A DNA stretch of 64,000 nucleotides, taken from NCBI GenBank assembly GCA_034180045.1, contig JAXFOY010000023.1, positions 3,008 through 67,007 on the forward strand, in the 5' to 3' direction. The notes beneath the pieces were generated by a model. The model saw only the letters and a list, made by a program, of their open reading frames with translations. It had not been told where the DNA came from and did no database searches. Source of the DNA: Eubacterium_B sp034180045 (GTDB taxonomy: Bacteria; Bacillota; Clostridia; Peptostreptococcales; Anaerovoracaceae). The number at the start of each line of letters is the position of its first letter. Within the stretch, counting starts at the first letter, position 1. Positions 1-9,819 of this stretch are shown piece by piece. A program made the position numbers and the translations under genes.

Positions 1-1027
1 AAGATTCTTTACCTTTAGGGTATCTGATTATATAACCATGTTTAGCGCAGTTCTCAGCTAGCCACTTGCCCTCCTTCGTATCTGCAAACGACTCACTCGT
101 CGAGTTCAAATCGACCGCGTAACCCGTCTGATTCTCTGAATGACCCGCTTTTGCAGATAAAGTATCCGCCGCTTCCTTCCCACGAGCGGCAACATATGAA
201 TTATATAGATTATTTTCCGTAGCATATGAACGGTATCCGCTTATTATATTAAAATGCACACCCTTGTCAGAAGCTTCTGCAATAAGCTGCTCCAATGCCG
301 TGTATGCGTCTTGATGTATTCCGCCTATTCCATACGATGGCGGTAGAGAAAATGTCTTATTCACTATGATTAGCCCGTTTATCTTCGTAACTCCGTCTAT
401 ACGCTCTCCTTTGAATCCCTTACCCGTTATAAACGAAACATTTCCCTCGGTTTTTGCAAGGTCAATTACATTTATATTTACTGTTTTTTCCGCCTTATTC
501 CCGCTATTATCGCTTGCAATCAGCGCTACGCTGTAACTTCCCGCCTTATCAGAGTCATAATCTCCCTTAAGCTTAACTTCAACCTTGCCGGAATTGTCGC
601 TTACTTGAGCCATCTCTTCAAGCTTGCTCTTCGCCCCGAGCAAAACATTTATATTTTCATCAATTTGAATTTCCGGAGCCTTGGTATCGACAACTTCTAT
701 ATCAAAATCAAAGTTCCTTTCCTTGCCATTTATGACAAGTATGAGTTGGTAGTTCTTTTTTCCAAGCTTTGTAGTATCAACCCGAACATCTTCCTTAAGT
801 TTCCCGTCTTCAATACTGTCGATAAAATCAGAGACCTTAGCTTCACTGTTTATCTCTGCCTTAAGATTGTCCTTGAGCTTAACCTTGCTCGCCGTTCCGA
901 ACAAATTAAAATAAACGAAAAGTATAACTAAAAAAGCCGCACAGGCTGAAATAGCCGTAATAATTATTTCCTTTATATACTGACTGCGTTTTTTCCTTGC
1001 AAAGAGATATTTATTCTTTCGTGGCAT
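1..1027 (-). CDS. D-alanyl-D-alanine carboxypeptidase, VanY/LdcB type (3' end outside window)
   Basis: A reading frame opens with ATG at 1027 and stays open to the window edge (342 codons seen). The product has a short basic N-terminus, one membrane segment at about residues 20-43, an Ig-like region (about 110-190) with the DNSG...K pattern of bacterial DUF5011-like domains, and then a peptidase M15B/VanY domain. The zinc-site pattern HSENQTGYAVDL is visible near the end. The family trims D-alanine or L,D-linked residues from peptidoglycan stem peptides outside the cell. The final catalytic part lies beyond base 1. A typical SD (GGAG) precedes the start. Family assignment is firm; exact substrate is not. 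Confidence 0.85.
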   Translation of the reverse strand, partial: MPRKNKYLFARKKRSQYIKEIIITAISACAAFLVILFVYFNLFGTASKVKLKDNLKAEINSEAKVSDFIDSIEDGKLKEDVRVDTTKLGKKNYQLILVINGKERNFDFDIEVVDTKAPEIQIDENINVLLGAKSKLEEMAQVSDNSGKVEVKLKGDYDSDKAGSYSVALIASDNSGNKAEKTVNINVIDLAKTEGNVSFITGKGFKGERIDGVTKINGLIIVNKTFSLPPSYGIGGIHQDAYTALEQLIAEASDKGVHFNIISGYRSYATENNLYNSYVAARGKEAADTLSAKAGHSENQTGYAVDLNSTSESFADTKEGKWLAENCAKHGYIIRYPKGKES

Positions 1028-1150
1028 ATAACTCTCCTTTGGGCATTAGATTTATGTTCTCCCTGTCTATATAAACATTTTTTTCACATAAATTTACAAA
1101 TTAATAATACCATAAAACTAGATAGAATCAAAGTTTTTGCTTTTCAGAAC

Positions 1151-1185
1151 AAAACAAGAGAACCGCGATTGCGGCTCTCTTGTTT
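1151..1185 (-). terminator. Intrinsic terminator downstream of nhaC
   Basis: A 15-bp stem (arms 1152-1166 and 1171-1185) with a four-base loop. On the minus strand the only imperfect pair is a G-U wobble, and the stem is followed by a T-rich run. It sits about 45 bases after the nhaC stop and likely ends the ornithine cluster transcript. Confidence 0.8.
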
Positions 1186-1227
1186 CACAGGATTTCTATT
1201 CAATTAATTATAAATTAATTGCACAAA

Positions 1228-2715
1228 TTATAGTTTTACCAATTCGCCTTCATCTGCCAGCTTCTGCTCGTCTGAAGTCATCTTCTTAATTGTAATACCT
1301 ACGAATGCGAACAAGAATGTGATTATCGGCATAGCCAAGTTGAATATTGCCCATGGGAAATATACAGCTGTGCTTTGGATACCTAAAGTTTTCTTAATGT
1401 ATATAGCGCATGTGTTCCATGGAACAAGTGGTGATGTTACTGTACCTGCTGACTCTAACGCATTTGACAGAGCTACCGGATGCATTCCTGCTTTACGATA
1501 TGCCGGAGCATACATTCTTCCCGGAACAAGAATTGAGATATACTGTTCAGGCATTGTTACATTAGATGCTACGCATGTAAGCTCTGTAACTCCGATAAGT
1601 GCAGGACCGCTCTTTACATACTTTGTAATTGAATTGATAATTACATCTAACTGTCCTGTAGCTTCCATGATTCCGCCAAACATCATAGCAATCATAGTCA
1701 TCAGAATTGATTCCGACATGCCTATGAGACCACCCTTTGTCAACAGCTTATCAAGAGCTTCGATACCGGTTTCCAAATTGAATCCGTTCATTGCGCTGTT
1801 GAATATGTCACCGAGTGTTACTCCTGTATGAACAATCTCTCCATCACTGTATATAGGCAGGTTGCCCTGGAAGATAGGAGCCATTATAGCTCCTATAAGC
1901 ACACCCAAGGTGATACCAGGGATAGCCGGTACCTTAAGTGCGATTGCAAGTATAACTACTACCGGTGGAAGCAGCAGAACAGGATTGATGTTGAAGTTAT
2001 CTTCAATACCTTTCATCAATACATCAAGCTGTGATGTATCTGCGTTGCCGTTGTTAGCATGCATAAATCCATATACTCCAAAGAAAATGAGTGAGATTAC
2101 ATACGCTGTAACCGTAGCCTTAAGCATGAATTTAACATGTGAGAATACATCTGTACCTGCCATAGCCGGAGCCAAGTTTGTTGTGTCTGATAGAGGTGAC
2201 AACTTATCTCCAAAGTACGCACCGGACAAAATAGCACCGGCTGTAGGTCCGATTGGAACTCCCAGACCTGTAGCAATACCTATAAGTGCCAGACCCATCG
2301 TACCCATAGTTCCCCATGATGTACCTGTCGCAAGTGATGTAACCGAACAAATAAGAACAGTAGCAACCAAGAAAATCGATGGTGATAATAGCTTAAGTCC
2401 GTAATAAATCATTGTTGGGATTGTGCCTGAAAGAATCCATGTTCCTACAAGCATACCAACTATCATAAGAATTAAAATAGCTTGCATTGCACGTGAGATA
2501 CCGGTAATCATCATTCCCTCTACCGCATCCCATTTGTGACCAAGCCTTAATGCCATAAGTGCTGCGAATATAACGCCGATAAACATTGGGATGTGTGGGC
2601 TGACTTCGAATACGATAATTCCCACTGACATAATAACAACCAAACCGAGAAAAGTAATAATAGCCTCGACTAACTTCGGAGCTCTAGGCTCTTTAGTCTT
2701 TACATTGTCTTCCAT
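1228..2715 (-). CDS. nhaC: NhaC-family Na+/H+ antiporter
   Basis: A 495-residue polytopic membrane protein with about a dozen hydrophobic segments and the NhaC-family conserved stretch LATGTSWGTMGTMG near residues 128-142, followed by GPTAGAILSGAYFGDKLSPLSD. NhaC proteins exchange sodium for protons, and some relatives swap small organic ions. It is the last gene of the ornithine degradation cluster, as in Clostridioides difficile, so it may help pH/sodium balance or solute exchange during ornithine fermentation; that role is inferred. It is separated from orr by a terminator-like hairpin, so it probably also has its own promoter. Start ATG follows an AAAGGA SD. Confidence 0.9.
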   Translation of the reverse strand: MEDNVKTKEPRAPKLVEAIITFLGLVVIMSVGIIVFEVSPHIPMFIGVIFAALMALRLGHKWDAVEGMMITGISRAMQAILILMIVGMLVGTWILSGTIPTMIYYGLKLLSPSIFLVATVLICSVTSLATGTSWGTMGTMGLALIGIATGLGVPIGPTAGAILSGAYFGDKLSPLSDTTNLAPAMAGTDVFSHVKFMLKATVTAYVISLIFFGVYGFMHANNGNADTSQLDVLMKGIEDNFNINPVLLLPPVVVILAIALKVPAIPGITLGVLIGAIMAPIFQGNLPIYSDGEIVHTGVTLGDIFNSAMNGFNLETGIEALDKLLTKGGLIGMSESILMTMIAMMFGGIMEATGQLDVIINSITKYVKSGPALIGVTELTCVASNVTMPEQYISILVPGRMYAPAYRKAGMHPVALSNALESAGTVTSPLVPWNTCAIYIKKTLGIQSTAVYFPWAIFNLAMPIITFLFAFVGITIKKMTSDEQKLADEGELVKL

Positions 2716-3019
2716 CGTTGTAATTCCTTTCTTTTCATTCGTCTTTCCTAATTGATAGAAATCTGTAACACCTACTATTATGAACCTTAATTTACATTAT
2801 TACAAGTATTAATTTAATCAAATTTTTTGCGCATTTTTTGTTGAAAATAACAAAAAAATTGCATTTTTTTCATTAGTATTTCTAATTATTTAGAGTTTTT
2901 ACGCCATAAATTCTAATGATACGGTATATCAACAAAATTAATATAAAAAGAAGCCCTATTTCACATAAGGCTTCCGTCTTATTTCATCGCATTTTCTGTA
3001 AGTAAATTATGTTAGTATT
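2716..3019 (-). other. Intergenic region between orr and nhaC
   Basis: No gene seen. It contains the orr terminator hairpin (2944-2975) and, on the minus strand nearer nhaC, a plausible sigma-A promoter (TTGTAA, 17-base spacer, CATAAT). No sigma-54 -24/-12 element was found here, so nhaC may be under a different promoter from the ord operon. Confidence 0.5.
2944..2975 (-). terminator. Terminator downstream of orr
   Basis: On the minus strand, arms GAAGCC and GGCTTC enclose an AT-rich loop and are followed by TTTTTAT. It lies about 45 bases beyond the orr stop. Confidence 0.75.
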
Positions 3020-4108
3020 TTACCTTGTGTAAGTTTTTTCTACATATTTACTTGTCATCGTTTTGAGTAAACCGCCGTAACTCAAAGTGAATTCAATTAT
3101 ATCGCCGACTCTGTATTCACCATTTGCCTTTGTTACATCAACGATGATATGATCTGAACTCCCACCCATTATCTCAAGTCTTGAGTCGACAGGCTCCATA
3201 CTGTCAAGATCGGTATCCTGCTTTCCTATAGCTATTATGGCTCTGTCCATAATCCCTCTGTCTTCGTAATAAGGTTTTTGTCCAAATGCATCAACTCCAA
3301 CCTCACCGATAGGCAAAGACGGCTTTTTCTTCAGTTCGACTATTTCCGCCTTGAGAACAAAGGCATCGCCGTCCGTTCCCGGAAGATTTGTGCTATACGC
3401 AGTATCATTTCCAAGAAGCAAGGATTCACCCAGTCTAAGATTATTTATTCCCTCAGGAAGTTCGCCCTTATCAATCAAATAAATTGAGCTGGAGTTACCG
3501 CCTGAAATCATATCAAACTTAATATGGAACTTCTCTTCTATCTCTCTCGCAATCGAAACTAAGCCTGAAAGGTTTTCAAACTTTGGAATTATTGCACCAT
3601 AACACGTCAAGTTGACCCCTACACCATATAAATTAATATTTTTCAACGCCAGGATTCTTTCCACCGTATCAAAAATCAATTCTTTATTTTCAAAGAAAAT
3701 GCCTTCTCTAAGGTCTCCCATGTCAATCATCAAAAGAATATCCTGAATCTTACCGAGCTTGGCTGCCTCAGCATCGAGAAGCTTAATAGTTTCAATCTCC
3801 GAAATCATACAGAGATCCACATACTTCGCCACTTCTGAAATTTCACTTTGCATAGGGATTCTCAAAAGCACTGTCTTTTTACCTTTTTCGTGAACTAAAT
3901 CCGCATATCCGGCTATATTTGCTATACGTGAGTCAGCAACAAAGTCAACCGACGGATCATCAACTATCATCTTCACTACTTCTGCGTCTGCACAAACGCA
4001 CTTTGTCACAACTGTAAGGCTACAATTACCTTTTACTTTAGTTATATTAGAAACTGCATCAAGATTTTTCTTGAGCTTCTTCAAGTTAATGTCAACCTGT
4101 GGATACAT
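3020..4108 (-). CDS. orr: Ornithine racemase (alanine racemase N-terminal fold)
   Basis: A 362-residue PLP enzyme of the alanine/ornithine racemase group. Lys36 in TVVTKCVCAD is the expected Schiff-base lysine after the first strand of the TIM barrel, and MISGGNSSS near residue 200 is typical of the barrel's phosphate-binding part. In the oxidative ornithine pathway this enzyme interconverts L- and D-ornithine, supplying the D-isomer to the 4,5-aminomutase. It lies 12 bases after the MutL-like gene and is followed by a terminator. Context, not the fold alone, fixes ornithine rather than alanine as substrate. Confidence 0.9.
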   Translation of the reverse strand: MYPQVDINLKKLKKNLDAVSNITKVKGNCSLTVVTKCVCADAEVVKMIVDDPSVDFVADSRIANIAGYADLVHEKGKKTVLLRIPMQSEISEVAKYVDLCMISEIETIKLLDAEAAKLGKIQDILLMIDMGDLREGIFFENKELIFDTVERILALKNINLYGVGVNLTCYGAIIPKFENLSGLVSIAREIEEKFHIKFDMISGGNSSSIYLIDKGELPEGINNLRLGESLLLGNDTAYSTNLPGTDGDAFVLKAEIVELKKKPSLPIGEVGVDAFGQKPYYEDRGIMDRAIIAIGKQDTDLDSMEPVDSRLEIMGGSSDHIIVDVTKANGEYRVGDIIEFTLSYGGLLKTMTSKYVEKTYTR

Positions 4109-4120
4109 GGTATTCTCCTC

Positions 4121-5710
4121 TTATTTATTTTCCGTCCATTTTCCCTTTACGCCTTGATTGTCGCTATCGCTCGTAGGGTCATCGTTCTTATACGCAGACA
4201 TATCATACCCCAGTTTTTCCATCTGTCTGATATGTTCTTTACGTTCTTCTTCTATATGCTCTTTCTCTTCAACTGCAATTTCGGCTTCCTTGAGCGCCAT
4301 GGCTGCCGATGCGAACTTTTCGTCCTTTTTCTCAGGGAATTTGAAATCAAGACTCTTTTCCAAAAGCCTGATTGCCGCTTCGCGATAACGCTTTGACAGC
4401 ACACCTAAAGATGCCATTATATAGTCGTTGTCCACAAGAATCTTTGCGTGTTCGCTAGGGAACAAAAGCATTCCGCTTTCGTTGAACGGAGCGATTTTTT
4501 TCATTATTTCCACCCTGCTAGGCAATCTCGTCAAAGCACCTCCGGTACCGATTATATATTTAACCTGTGTCAAATCCTTACCTTCTGCAAGCGTACTTCT
4601 TCCGCTAGGTCCATAGATATACCTCAAATAACCCGCATGTCTTTCTGTAGCTTTTAGAACCGCCTCGGTCGTGAGTCTCTCAACAAACTTAATCTCATTT
4701 TCGTTCTTTGGAATCGCAACATAGCTTTCTAGAACTTCATCAAAATCCACTCCCATAGCTTTGCATTCTGCTCTGAGTTTTTCTTCACCAATAGATTCAA
4801 TCACCTTAAGTCTATTCACATAAACCCCGAGGTCACCCTCTACAGTTCTCTTCGCCTTTGGTTCCGGAGAAATCATAAGACGAGCGATTTTATCCGACTC
4901 TACTGCTACAGAATGAAGGTCAGTCGTTGCACCTCCCACATCCAATACGATGAGGTCACCGATGCAGTCATAAAGAACTTTAGTACATTCCATAACCGCA
5001 CCCGGAGTCGGAATTATAGGTCCGTTGACCATATCTCTTACATGCTCCATTCCCGGTGCATTGGTAATATGTTCTTCAAAAGCATCCTGAATAACCTTAC
5101 GGCAAGGTTCCACATTAAGTGCATCTATTTTTGGATATACATTGTCTACGATATAGAGTCTTTGTCCGCTCTCCTCATCAAAGATGAGCTTCATTTCTTC
5201 CTGATTTTCGACATTTCCGGCATAAATTATCGGAGTTTTCAATCCCATGCTGCGAATTAATTCCGCATTATAAATAGCCGTGTCCCTCTCTCCGAAATCA
5301 ACGCCGCCTGCTATCAAAATCAGGTTTGGATTAATTTCTCTTATCTTAGCTATATCCGTTCTTCTCAAACGACCTGCTGTTACATTATGAATAATTCCGC
5401 CGGCGCCGAGCGCAGCTTCCTTTGCTGCCTTAGCAGTCATATCGTAAACAAGACCGTGAACTGTCATTTTTAGTCCGCCCGCAGCTGAAGATGTGGCAAG
5501 CATTTCGCCATATTCCAGCTTATCTATACCTTTATTTCGGCAGAGATCGTCGATGGCGCCTTGCAGACCTACCCTAACATCTCCTTCTAAAACAGAAGTC
5601 GGTGCCTGACCTTGTCCCCAAAACACCGGATTGTCAGTGTCTAAGTCTGTAAAAGCATTTACAACTGTGGTGGTTGAGCCAATTTCTGCTACCAATACAT
5701 CTACTTTCAT
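4121..5710 (-). CDS. MutL/GlmL-family ATPase of the ornithine aminomutase cluster (Or-4-like)
   Basis: A 529-residue actin-fold (ASKHA) ATPase related to GlmL/MutL, the protein encoded next to glutamate mutase. The phosphate-binding motif DVLVAEIGSTTTVVNAF is at the N-terminus, and a second nucleotide-site block, IVLDVGGATTDLHSV, lies near residue 255. The C-terminus (about 460-529) is charged and probably helical. Homologues sit beside B12-dependent carbon-skeleton or amino mutases and are thought to act as chaperones or reactivating factors; that role here is inferred. It is 65 bases downstream of oraE, with a hairpin in between, and 12 bases upstream of orr. Confidence 0.85.
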   Translation of the reverse strand: MKVDVLVAEIGSTTTVVNAFTDLDTDNPVFWGQGQAPTSVLEGDVRVGLQGAIDDLCRNKGIDKLEYGEMLATSSAAGGLKMTVHGLVYDMTAKAAKEAALGAGGIIHNVTAGRLRRTDIAKIREINPNLILIAGGVDFGERDTAIYNAELIRSMGLKTPIIYAGNVENQEEMKLIFDEESGQRLYIVDNVYPKIDALNVEPCRKVIQDAFEEHITNAPGMEHVRDMVNGPIIPTPGAVMECTKVLYDCIGDLIVLDVGGATTDLHSVAVESDKIARLMISPEPKAKRTVEGDLGVYVNRLKVIESIGEEKLRAECKAMGVDFDEVLESYVAIPKNENEIKFVERLTTEAVLKATERHAGYLRYIYGPSGRSTLAEGKDLTQVKYIIGTGGALTRLPSRVEIMKKIAPFNESGMLLFPSEHAKILVDNDYIMASLGVLSKRYREAAIRLLEKSLDFKFPEKKDEKFASAAMALKEAEIAVEEKEHIEEERKEHIRQMEKLGYDMSAYKNDDPTSDSDNQGVKGKWTENK

Positions 5711-5731
5711 ATTCTTCCTTTCTGCCGTTAG

Positions 5732-5763
5732 ACAAAAGGACGGGCAAAAGCCCGCCCTTTTAA
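5732..5763 (-). terminator. Hairpin after oraE, inside the ornithine operon
   Basis: A 12-bp stem (arms 5734-5745 and 5750-5761) with loop of four bases. On the minus strand it pairs completely, with one G-U, and ends in CCTTTTG. It could be a partial terminator that lowers expression of the downstream MutL-like and orr genes relative to ord-oraE. Confidence 0.7.
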
Positions 5764-5775
5764 TGAATAGAAATC

Positions 5776-8028
5776 CTATTTAGCTAACTTTTCGTTGGCT
5801 TTTTCTCCCGGAGCAAGTTCGCCCCTCTTTCTCATTGCTTCTTCTGCAAGGAATGTAGCAACGTCGATACCATGTGAGTCTCTTCCGAAGCCTTCATCGA
5901 TACCTGTTTTTCTCGCATCCTCAGGGATTACCTGTGTTCCGCCGGCACAGATGATAACGTTATCTCTTATGCCCTTTTCGATTGCCAGTTCGTTGATTCT
6001 CTTCATGTTTTTATAATGGATATTGTCATGTGAAATGATTGTTGAAGCAAGAATTGCTGTAGCATTAAGCTCAATAGCAGCATCAACAAGCTTTTCAACA
6101 GGAACTGAAGTTCCGAGGTAGTTAACCTTGATACCCCATTTTTCAATACCGCCGTGTTTAATGTTGATGATTTCTCTCAGTCCTACTGAGTGCTCATCTT
6201 CACCTACTGTTCCGCAAACTACTACCATTGGGTGTTCTTTGAACTCCTCGTATAGGATTGCGTCAGGTAAGTGATGTGGTTCAGGTGGAATCTCAAGACC
6301 TGTAGGGTCAACATCAAAGTTAACCTTACCCTTCATTTCGATTCTCGTACCTTCTGCTTCCTGCATTACTTCCTTACTTGTAACTTCAGGACTCTCAAGA
6401 CCAAGCTTGCGGCCTATTTCCAGTGCTACTGCTTCTGCGGTTCTTGTGTTTGCAGGAATCATCATTGACATAAGTACAACGCCGTCTCCGCACCATTCCA
6501 TTTCAGGTTTGATTGCTTCTCCGTCGAGGTATTTTTCAACCTTTTCGAGTCTGCGATGTACTGTATCTTCTTCATCAAGCTCGTCGATGAAGACAATTTT
6601 GCTTCTATCTTCGAATGTGCATCCGCCGATAAGTGCTGATGGGTTCTCAGGATCTCCGCCATACTGCTCAACATTGTTATATCCGTAGTGAGCGGTTACA
6701 GGAGCCATGTAGTCTTCTTCTCTTTCAAAGATAAATCCGTAGCCTACACCGCCCTCAATCTGTCTTGCAATACCGTCACCGTTTCTTGCAGGATATTTAG
6801 CCGAGTCTACGAAGAAACCTTCCTGTACAGCCTGGAAGTATCCGCCTACTTCGATTATTTCTTCCATAAATAGAAGAGCTCTTTCCTTAATATCTCTAGC
6901 CATTTCGCCTAGAGGGCCATCCATCTTAAGTTCAACTAATTCCATAAGGCCGTCCATACCGATAAGAGCCTGCTTTGCATTGTCGCAAGCTTCCATATTA
7001 TAGATATGCCATGGAACGTTTCTTCCTTCGTCAGGAGTAATTGTTGACTGGATGTCAGCACGAGTAAGCTTTGAGATGAACATGTTAAGTACATGTGTTA
7101 CTGTAGCTTCTCTTACCGATGAGCAGATATACTTTGTATTCTGCTGAGCTCTCATCTTATATCTGTCGCAGATGTCTCTAAGAGCTACTGCATAAGGTAG
7201 GTCAAGATACATACATGGAGCCGGTGTTGCTGTTGGCGGTACAGTTGAAAGTGAGATATTGCTTGGCTTGATACCAACCTTCTCTGAGAATAGAGAGTTG
7301 ATTGAATGCTGTACGATAAGTTCAGGCATTACCTTCCAAGCTTCTCTTGCTGTTGCGTTAGCGTTGTGAGCACCGTCTATCTGAAGAATATCAGCCCAAG
7401 CCATAATCTTCTTTGATTCACACGCGTCTACGAATGATCTAACACAGTTGATATCTCTGTAAAGTACATTGTACTGCGGATCCTGGTGAGCACCGTTGAT
7501 GCCTTCTTCAGCGAACATTACCGCTACGTCCGGACCTGCTACACCTGATACGTATGAATGGTAGTTGATTGGACGACCTACTTCATCTTCTATCAAATCC
7601 AGAGCTTTTCTCTGAGCCCTAACCTGTTTTCTTGTTACAGGAATACCGCCGATACCCTGTGGTGTACCTTCCATAAGACCGTCAATATGTGACTGTCCCA
7701 TGTGTCTGATTACCATGATATGGTCAGCGCCATGCCATGCAGCCATTCTCATTCTTCTGATATCGTCTTCAAATCTACCTGAAGCAATCTCTGTTGTGAT
7801 AACAGGAAGCGGCTGTGGATCTATATCTCCGAAGAATTTAGCAGGTGGAAGTCCAACGCTGTTCTTAAGCGGCTTTGTACAATCCTTATATACAAATGGT
7901 CCCATCTCCAGGTTAGGAACCGGTTCACGCCAGTGCCAACCTCTTCTTCTTGGCTCATACTTATCAAGATCTTTGATAATTTCTCTTACATCTAGCTTTT
8001 CATTATGCTTTAGAATCATATCCGACAT
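5776..8028 (-). CDS. oraE: D-ornithine 4,5-aminomutase, large subunit (OraE)
   Basis: A 750-residue adenosylcobalamin/PLP enzyme subunit that moves the terminal amino group of D-ornithine to give 2,4-diaminopentanoate. An N-terminal PLP-type TIM barrel is followed by a C-terminal Rossmann B12 domain. DEHSVG at about 611-616 matches the base-off B12 signature DxHxxG, with His613 as the expected cobalt ligand. Lys624, 11 residues later, occupies the place of the PLP lysine reported for the Acetoanaerobium sticklandii enzyme. GGTQVIP near residue 697 is typical of the B12 fold. Its stop/start junction with oraS is 2 bases, implying coupled synthesis of the two subunits. Confidence 0.96.
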   Translation of the reverse strand: MSDMILKHNEKLDVREIIKDLDKYEPRRRGWHWREPVPNLEMGPFVYKDCTKPLKNSVGLPPAKFFGDIDPQPLPVITTEIASGRFEDDIRRMRMAAWHGADHIMVIRHMGQSHIDGLMEGTPQGIGGIPVTRKQVRAQRKALDLIEDEVGRPINYHSYVSGVAGPDVAVMFAEEGINGAHQDPQYNVLYRDINCVRSFVDACESKKIMAWADILQIDGAHNANATAREAWKVMPELIVQHSINSLFSEKVGIKPSNISLSTVPPTATPAPCMYLDLPYAVALRDICDRYKMRAQQNTKYICSSVREATVTHVLNMFISKLTRADIQSTITPDEGRNVPWHIYNMEACDNAKQALIGMDGLMELVELKMDGPLGEMARDIKERALLFMEEIIEVGGYFQAVQEGFFVDSAKYPARNGDGIARQIEGGVGYGFIFEREEDYMAPVTAHYGYNNVEQYGGDPENPSALIGGCTFEDRSKIVFIDELDEEDTVHRRLEKVEKYLDGEAIKPEMEWCGDGVVLMSMMIPANTRTAEAVALEIGRKLGLESPEVTSKEVMQEAEGTRIEMKGKVNFDVDPTGLEIPPEPHHLPDAILYEEFKEHPMVVVCGTVGEDEHSVGLREIINIKHGGIEKWGIKVNYLGTSVPVEKLVDAAIELNATAILASTIISHDNIHYKNMKRINELAIEKGIRDNVIICAGGTQVIPEDARKTGIDEGFGRDSHGIDVATFLAEEAMRKRGELAPGEKANEKLAK

Positions 8029-8030
8029 TT

Positions 8031-8396
8031 TTATTTGCCTCCCTTCTTAAAGAGAGCAACTGCATCTGACCAATACTCGCCATTTGCTAGTGCTGTTCCT
8101 GCTTCAGGGATTGAAATATTTTTTTCCTTTGAAATCTTATATACAACATGGCCTGCGCCGTGTCCCATAAGACCATTGTCCATGCATCCCTGAACAATTT
8201 TCTGTGTTTCTAAGGATGAAATGCCCATTCTTAGAAGTACAGCTCTTTCAACGGAAGGAGTTGTATTTTTTCTGCCAAGTTCCAAGAGCGGGTTAACAAC
8301 CTGCTCTGTCAGCTGCCAGAATCTTTCATAAAGCTCTTCGTCAGAAAGATTTGCTATATGCTTTCTTCTTTCTTGAAAATCGTCTTCTCTTATCAT
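8031..8396 (-). CDS. oraS: D-ornithine 4,5-aminomutase, small subunit (OraS)
   Basis: A 121-residue, mostly helical protein of the size of known OraS subunits. It carries no catalytic cofactor motif itself and is required with OraE for D-ornithine 4,5-aminomutase activity. It lies between ortB and oraE, in the order seen in other ornithine fermenters, with a 16-base gap after ortB and a 2-base gap before oraE. Identity rests on length, sequence character (QGCMDNGLMGHGAGHVV) and context. Confidence 0.94.
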   Translation of the reverse strand: MIREDDFQERRKHIANLSDEELYERFWQLTEQVVNPLLELGRKNTTPSVERAVLLRMGISSLETQKIVQGCMDNGLMGHGAGHVVYKISKEKNISIPEAGTALANGEYWSDAVALFKKGGK

Positions 8397-8412
8397 TCTT
8401 TTTCTCCTTAAA

Positions 8413-9819
8413 TTATAGACCCAGTGTTTTCTTTACAAATGAAATATCTGTCTTTGTTTCATCTGCTAGGAACTGTAGATCTTCTTCTGTAGGATTTGTT
8501 ACTCCGTGCTTCTTGCATGACTTTCTTATCAGTGACTGTCTGAAGTGGTTAATATCCGCATCCTGTAATCTCAAGAAGCTTGGATCCTTAGGAAGTACAA
8601 GGTTTACACCCGGCTTATCTTCCGCATCAGGATCGCCGAATTTGATTTCGATGCCGTTTTCTCTCGCGAACGCCATCTGTGGCTGGATATGCTTACCTGC
8701 GCCTGTGTATTCAGTTTCACTTACTACTATTACTGCATCTTCAGGAAGTTCCTGTGCAAGAGCAAAAGCAGCAGCTACAGCTGTATTTCCGGCAGGTCCT
8801 CTTTCGATACCTTCAAGCTGAGCAAGTGCTTCTGTAATGTACATTACTGCACCCTGCTTAACTGTAACGTATCTGTCCATATAACGAAGAGGTCTTGCCG
8901 CACTTCTTGGAACATCCGAGTGGTCAGGATCTGTTGCATAAGGCACACCGAATCCTGTATGACCTGTTGTGCATGATTTCTTGTTGAATGCATCATCTGA
9001 CGCCATTGATAGACCTGAAAGATCGATTGATGCTGATACAAGCTTTGTATCTACAGCGCCGGCTTTCATTAGACCACGAGCTGTTCCTGTCATCATTCCG
9101 CCGCCTGCGTTTGTGCAAACAACTACTTCAGGGTCTTTGCCAATGCGTTCACGGCACTGTGTAGCGATTTCGTAACCAAGAGTTTCAACACCGGCAATAC
9201 CGAACGGTGAATATAGTGAAGCGTTGAAGTATCCTGTATCTTCTAAAATTGAAAGGAATGAGTAGAATAGTTCAGGTCCAACTGTAAGCTGAACTACTTC
9301 TGCGCCATAAGCTTCGCACTTTCTTGCTTTTTCTACGATTTCAGGCTGTCCAACTCCGTGTGAGTCGTAACATTCCTGAACTATAATGCACTTTAAGCCC
9401 TGCATTGCAGCCTGTGATGCAACTGCCGCACCGTAGTTACCTGATGTTGCAGCGATAACACCTTTATATCCAAGTTTTTTAGCATGAGCAACTGCGCAAG
9501 CAGCTCTTCTAGCCTTGAAGCTTCCTGAAGCGTTTGCAGCTTCATCCTTAGCGAAAATTCTGGCACCGTATCCCGGCTTGGCATATTTTCTTGAAAGAGC
9601 TGATAGATTGCGAAGTTCGATAAGAGGTGTATTACCTACTGCGAATTCACCCTGAATCTTAGCGATTTCATCCAGTGTGTATCCTGTTGACTTCATTAGC
9701 GCTTCATAATCGAATGCAACTGAACCTGATTCAAAATCATTATAGTCAAGTCCCAGAGCCTTTTTCATGATCTCATTTGATCTTCCCATCACGGAATCAT
9801 AATCTTTTGCTAAAGCCAT
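8413..9819 (-). CDS. ortB: 2-amino-4-oxopentanoate thiolase, PLP subunit (OrtB)
   Basis: A 468-residue fold-type II PLP protein resembling threonine synthase. The Schiff-base lysine motif SGSFKARRA is at about residues 97-105, and glycine-rich phosphate loops follow (TSGNYGAAVASQ; TNAGGGMMTG). With OrtA it cleaves 2-amino-4-oxopentanoate with CoA to acetyl-CoA and alanine, the step that yields energy in oxidative ornithine degradation. Its ATG overlaps the ortA stop as TAATG, so translation is coupled. Confidence 0.95.
   Translation of the reverse strand: MALAKDYDSVMGRSNEIMKKALGLDYNDFESGSVAFDYEALMKSTGYTLDEIAKIQGEFAVGNTPLIELRNLSALSRKYAKPGYGARIFAKDEAANASGSFKARRAACAVAHAKKLGYKGVIAATSGNYGAAVASQAAMQGLKCIIVQECYDSHGVGQPEIVEKARKCEAYGAEVVQLTVGPELFYSFLSILEDTGYFNASLYSPFGIAGVETLGYEIATQCRERIGKDPEVVVCTNAGGGMMTGTARGLMKAGAVDTKLVSASIDLSGLSMASDDAFNKKSCTTGHTGFGVPYATDPDHSDVPRSAARPLRYMDRYVTVKQGAVMYITEALAQLEGIERGPAGNTAVAAAFALAQELPEDAVIVVSETEYTGAGKHIQPQMAFARENGIEIKFGDPDAEDKPGVNLVLPKDPSFLRLQDADINHFRQSLIRKSCKKHGVTNPTEEDLQFLADETKTDISFVKKTLGL

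Noticed and set aside
605..931. Plus-strand frame of 108 codons
   Set aside because: It is antisense to the carboxypeptidase gene at 1-1027, has no SD and no family features. The same holds for the many long antisense frames within oraE, ordR, the MMPL gene, tnpX and others.
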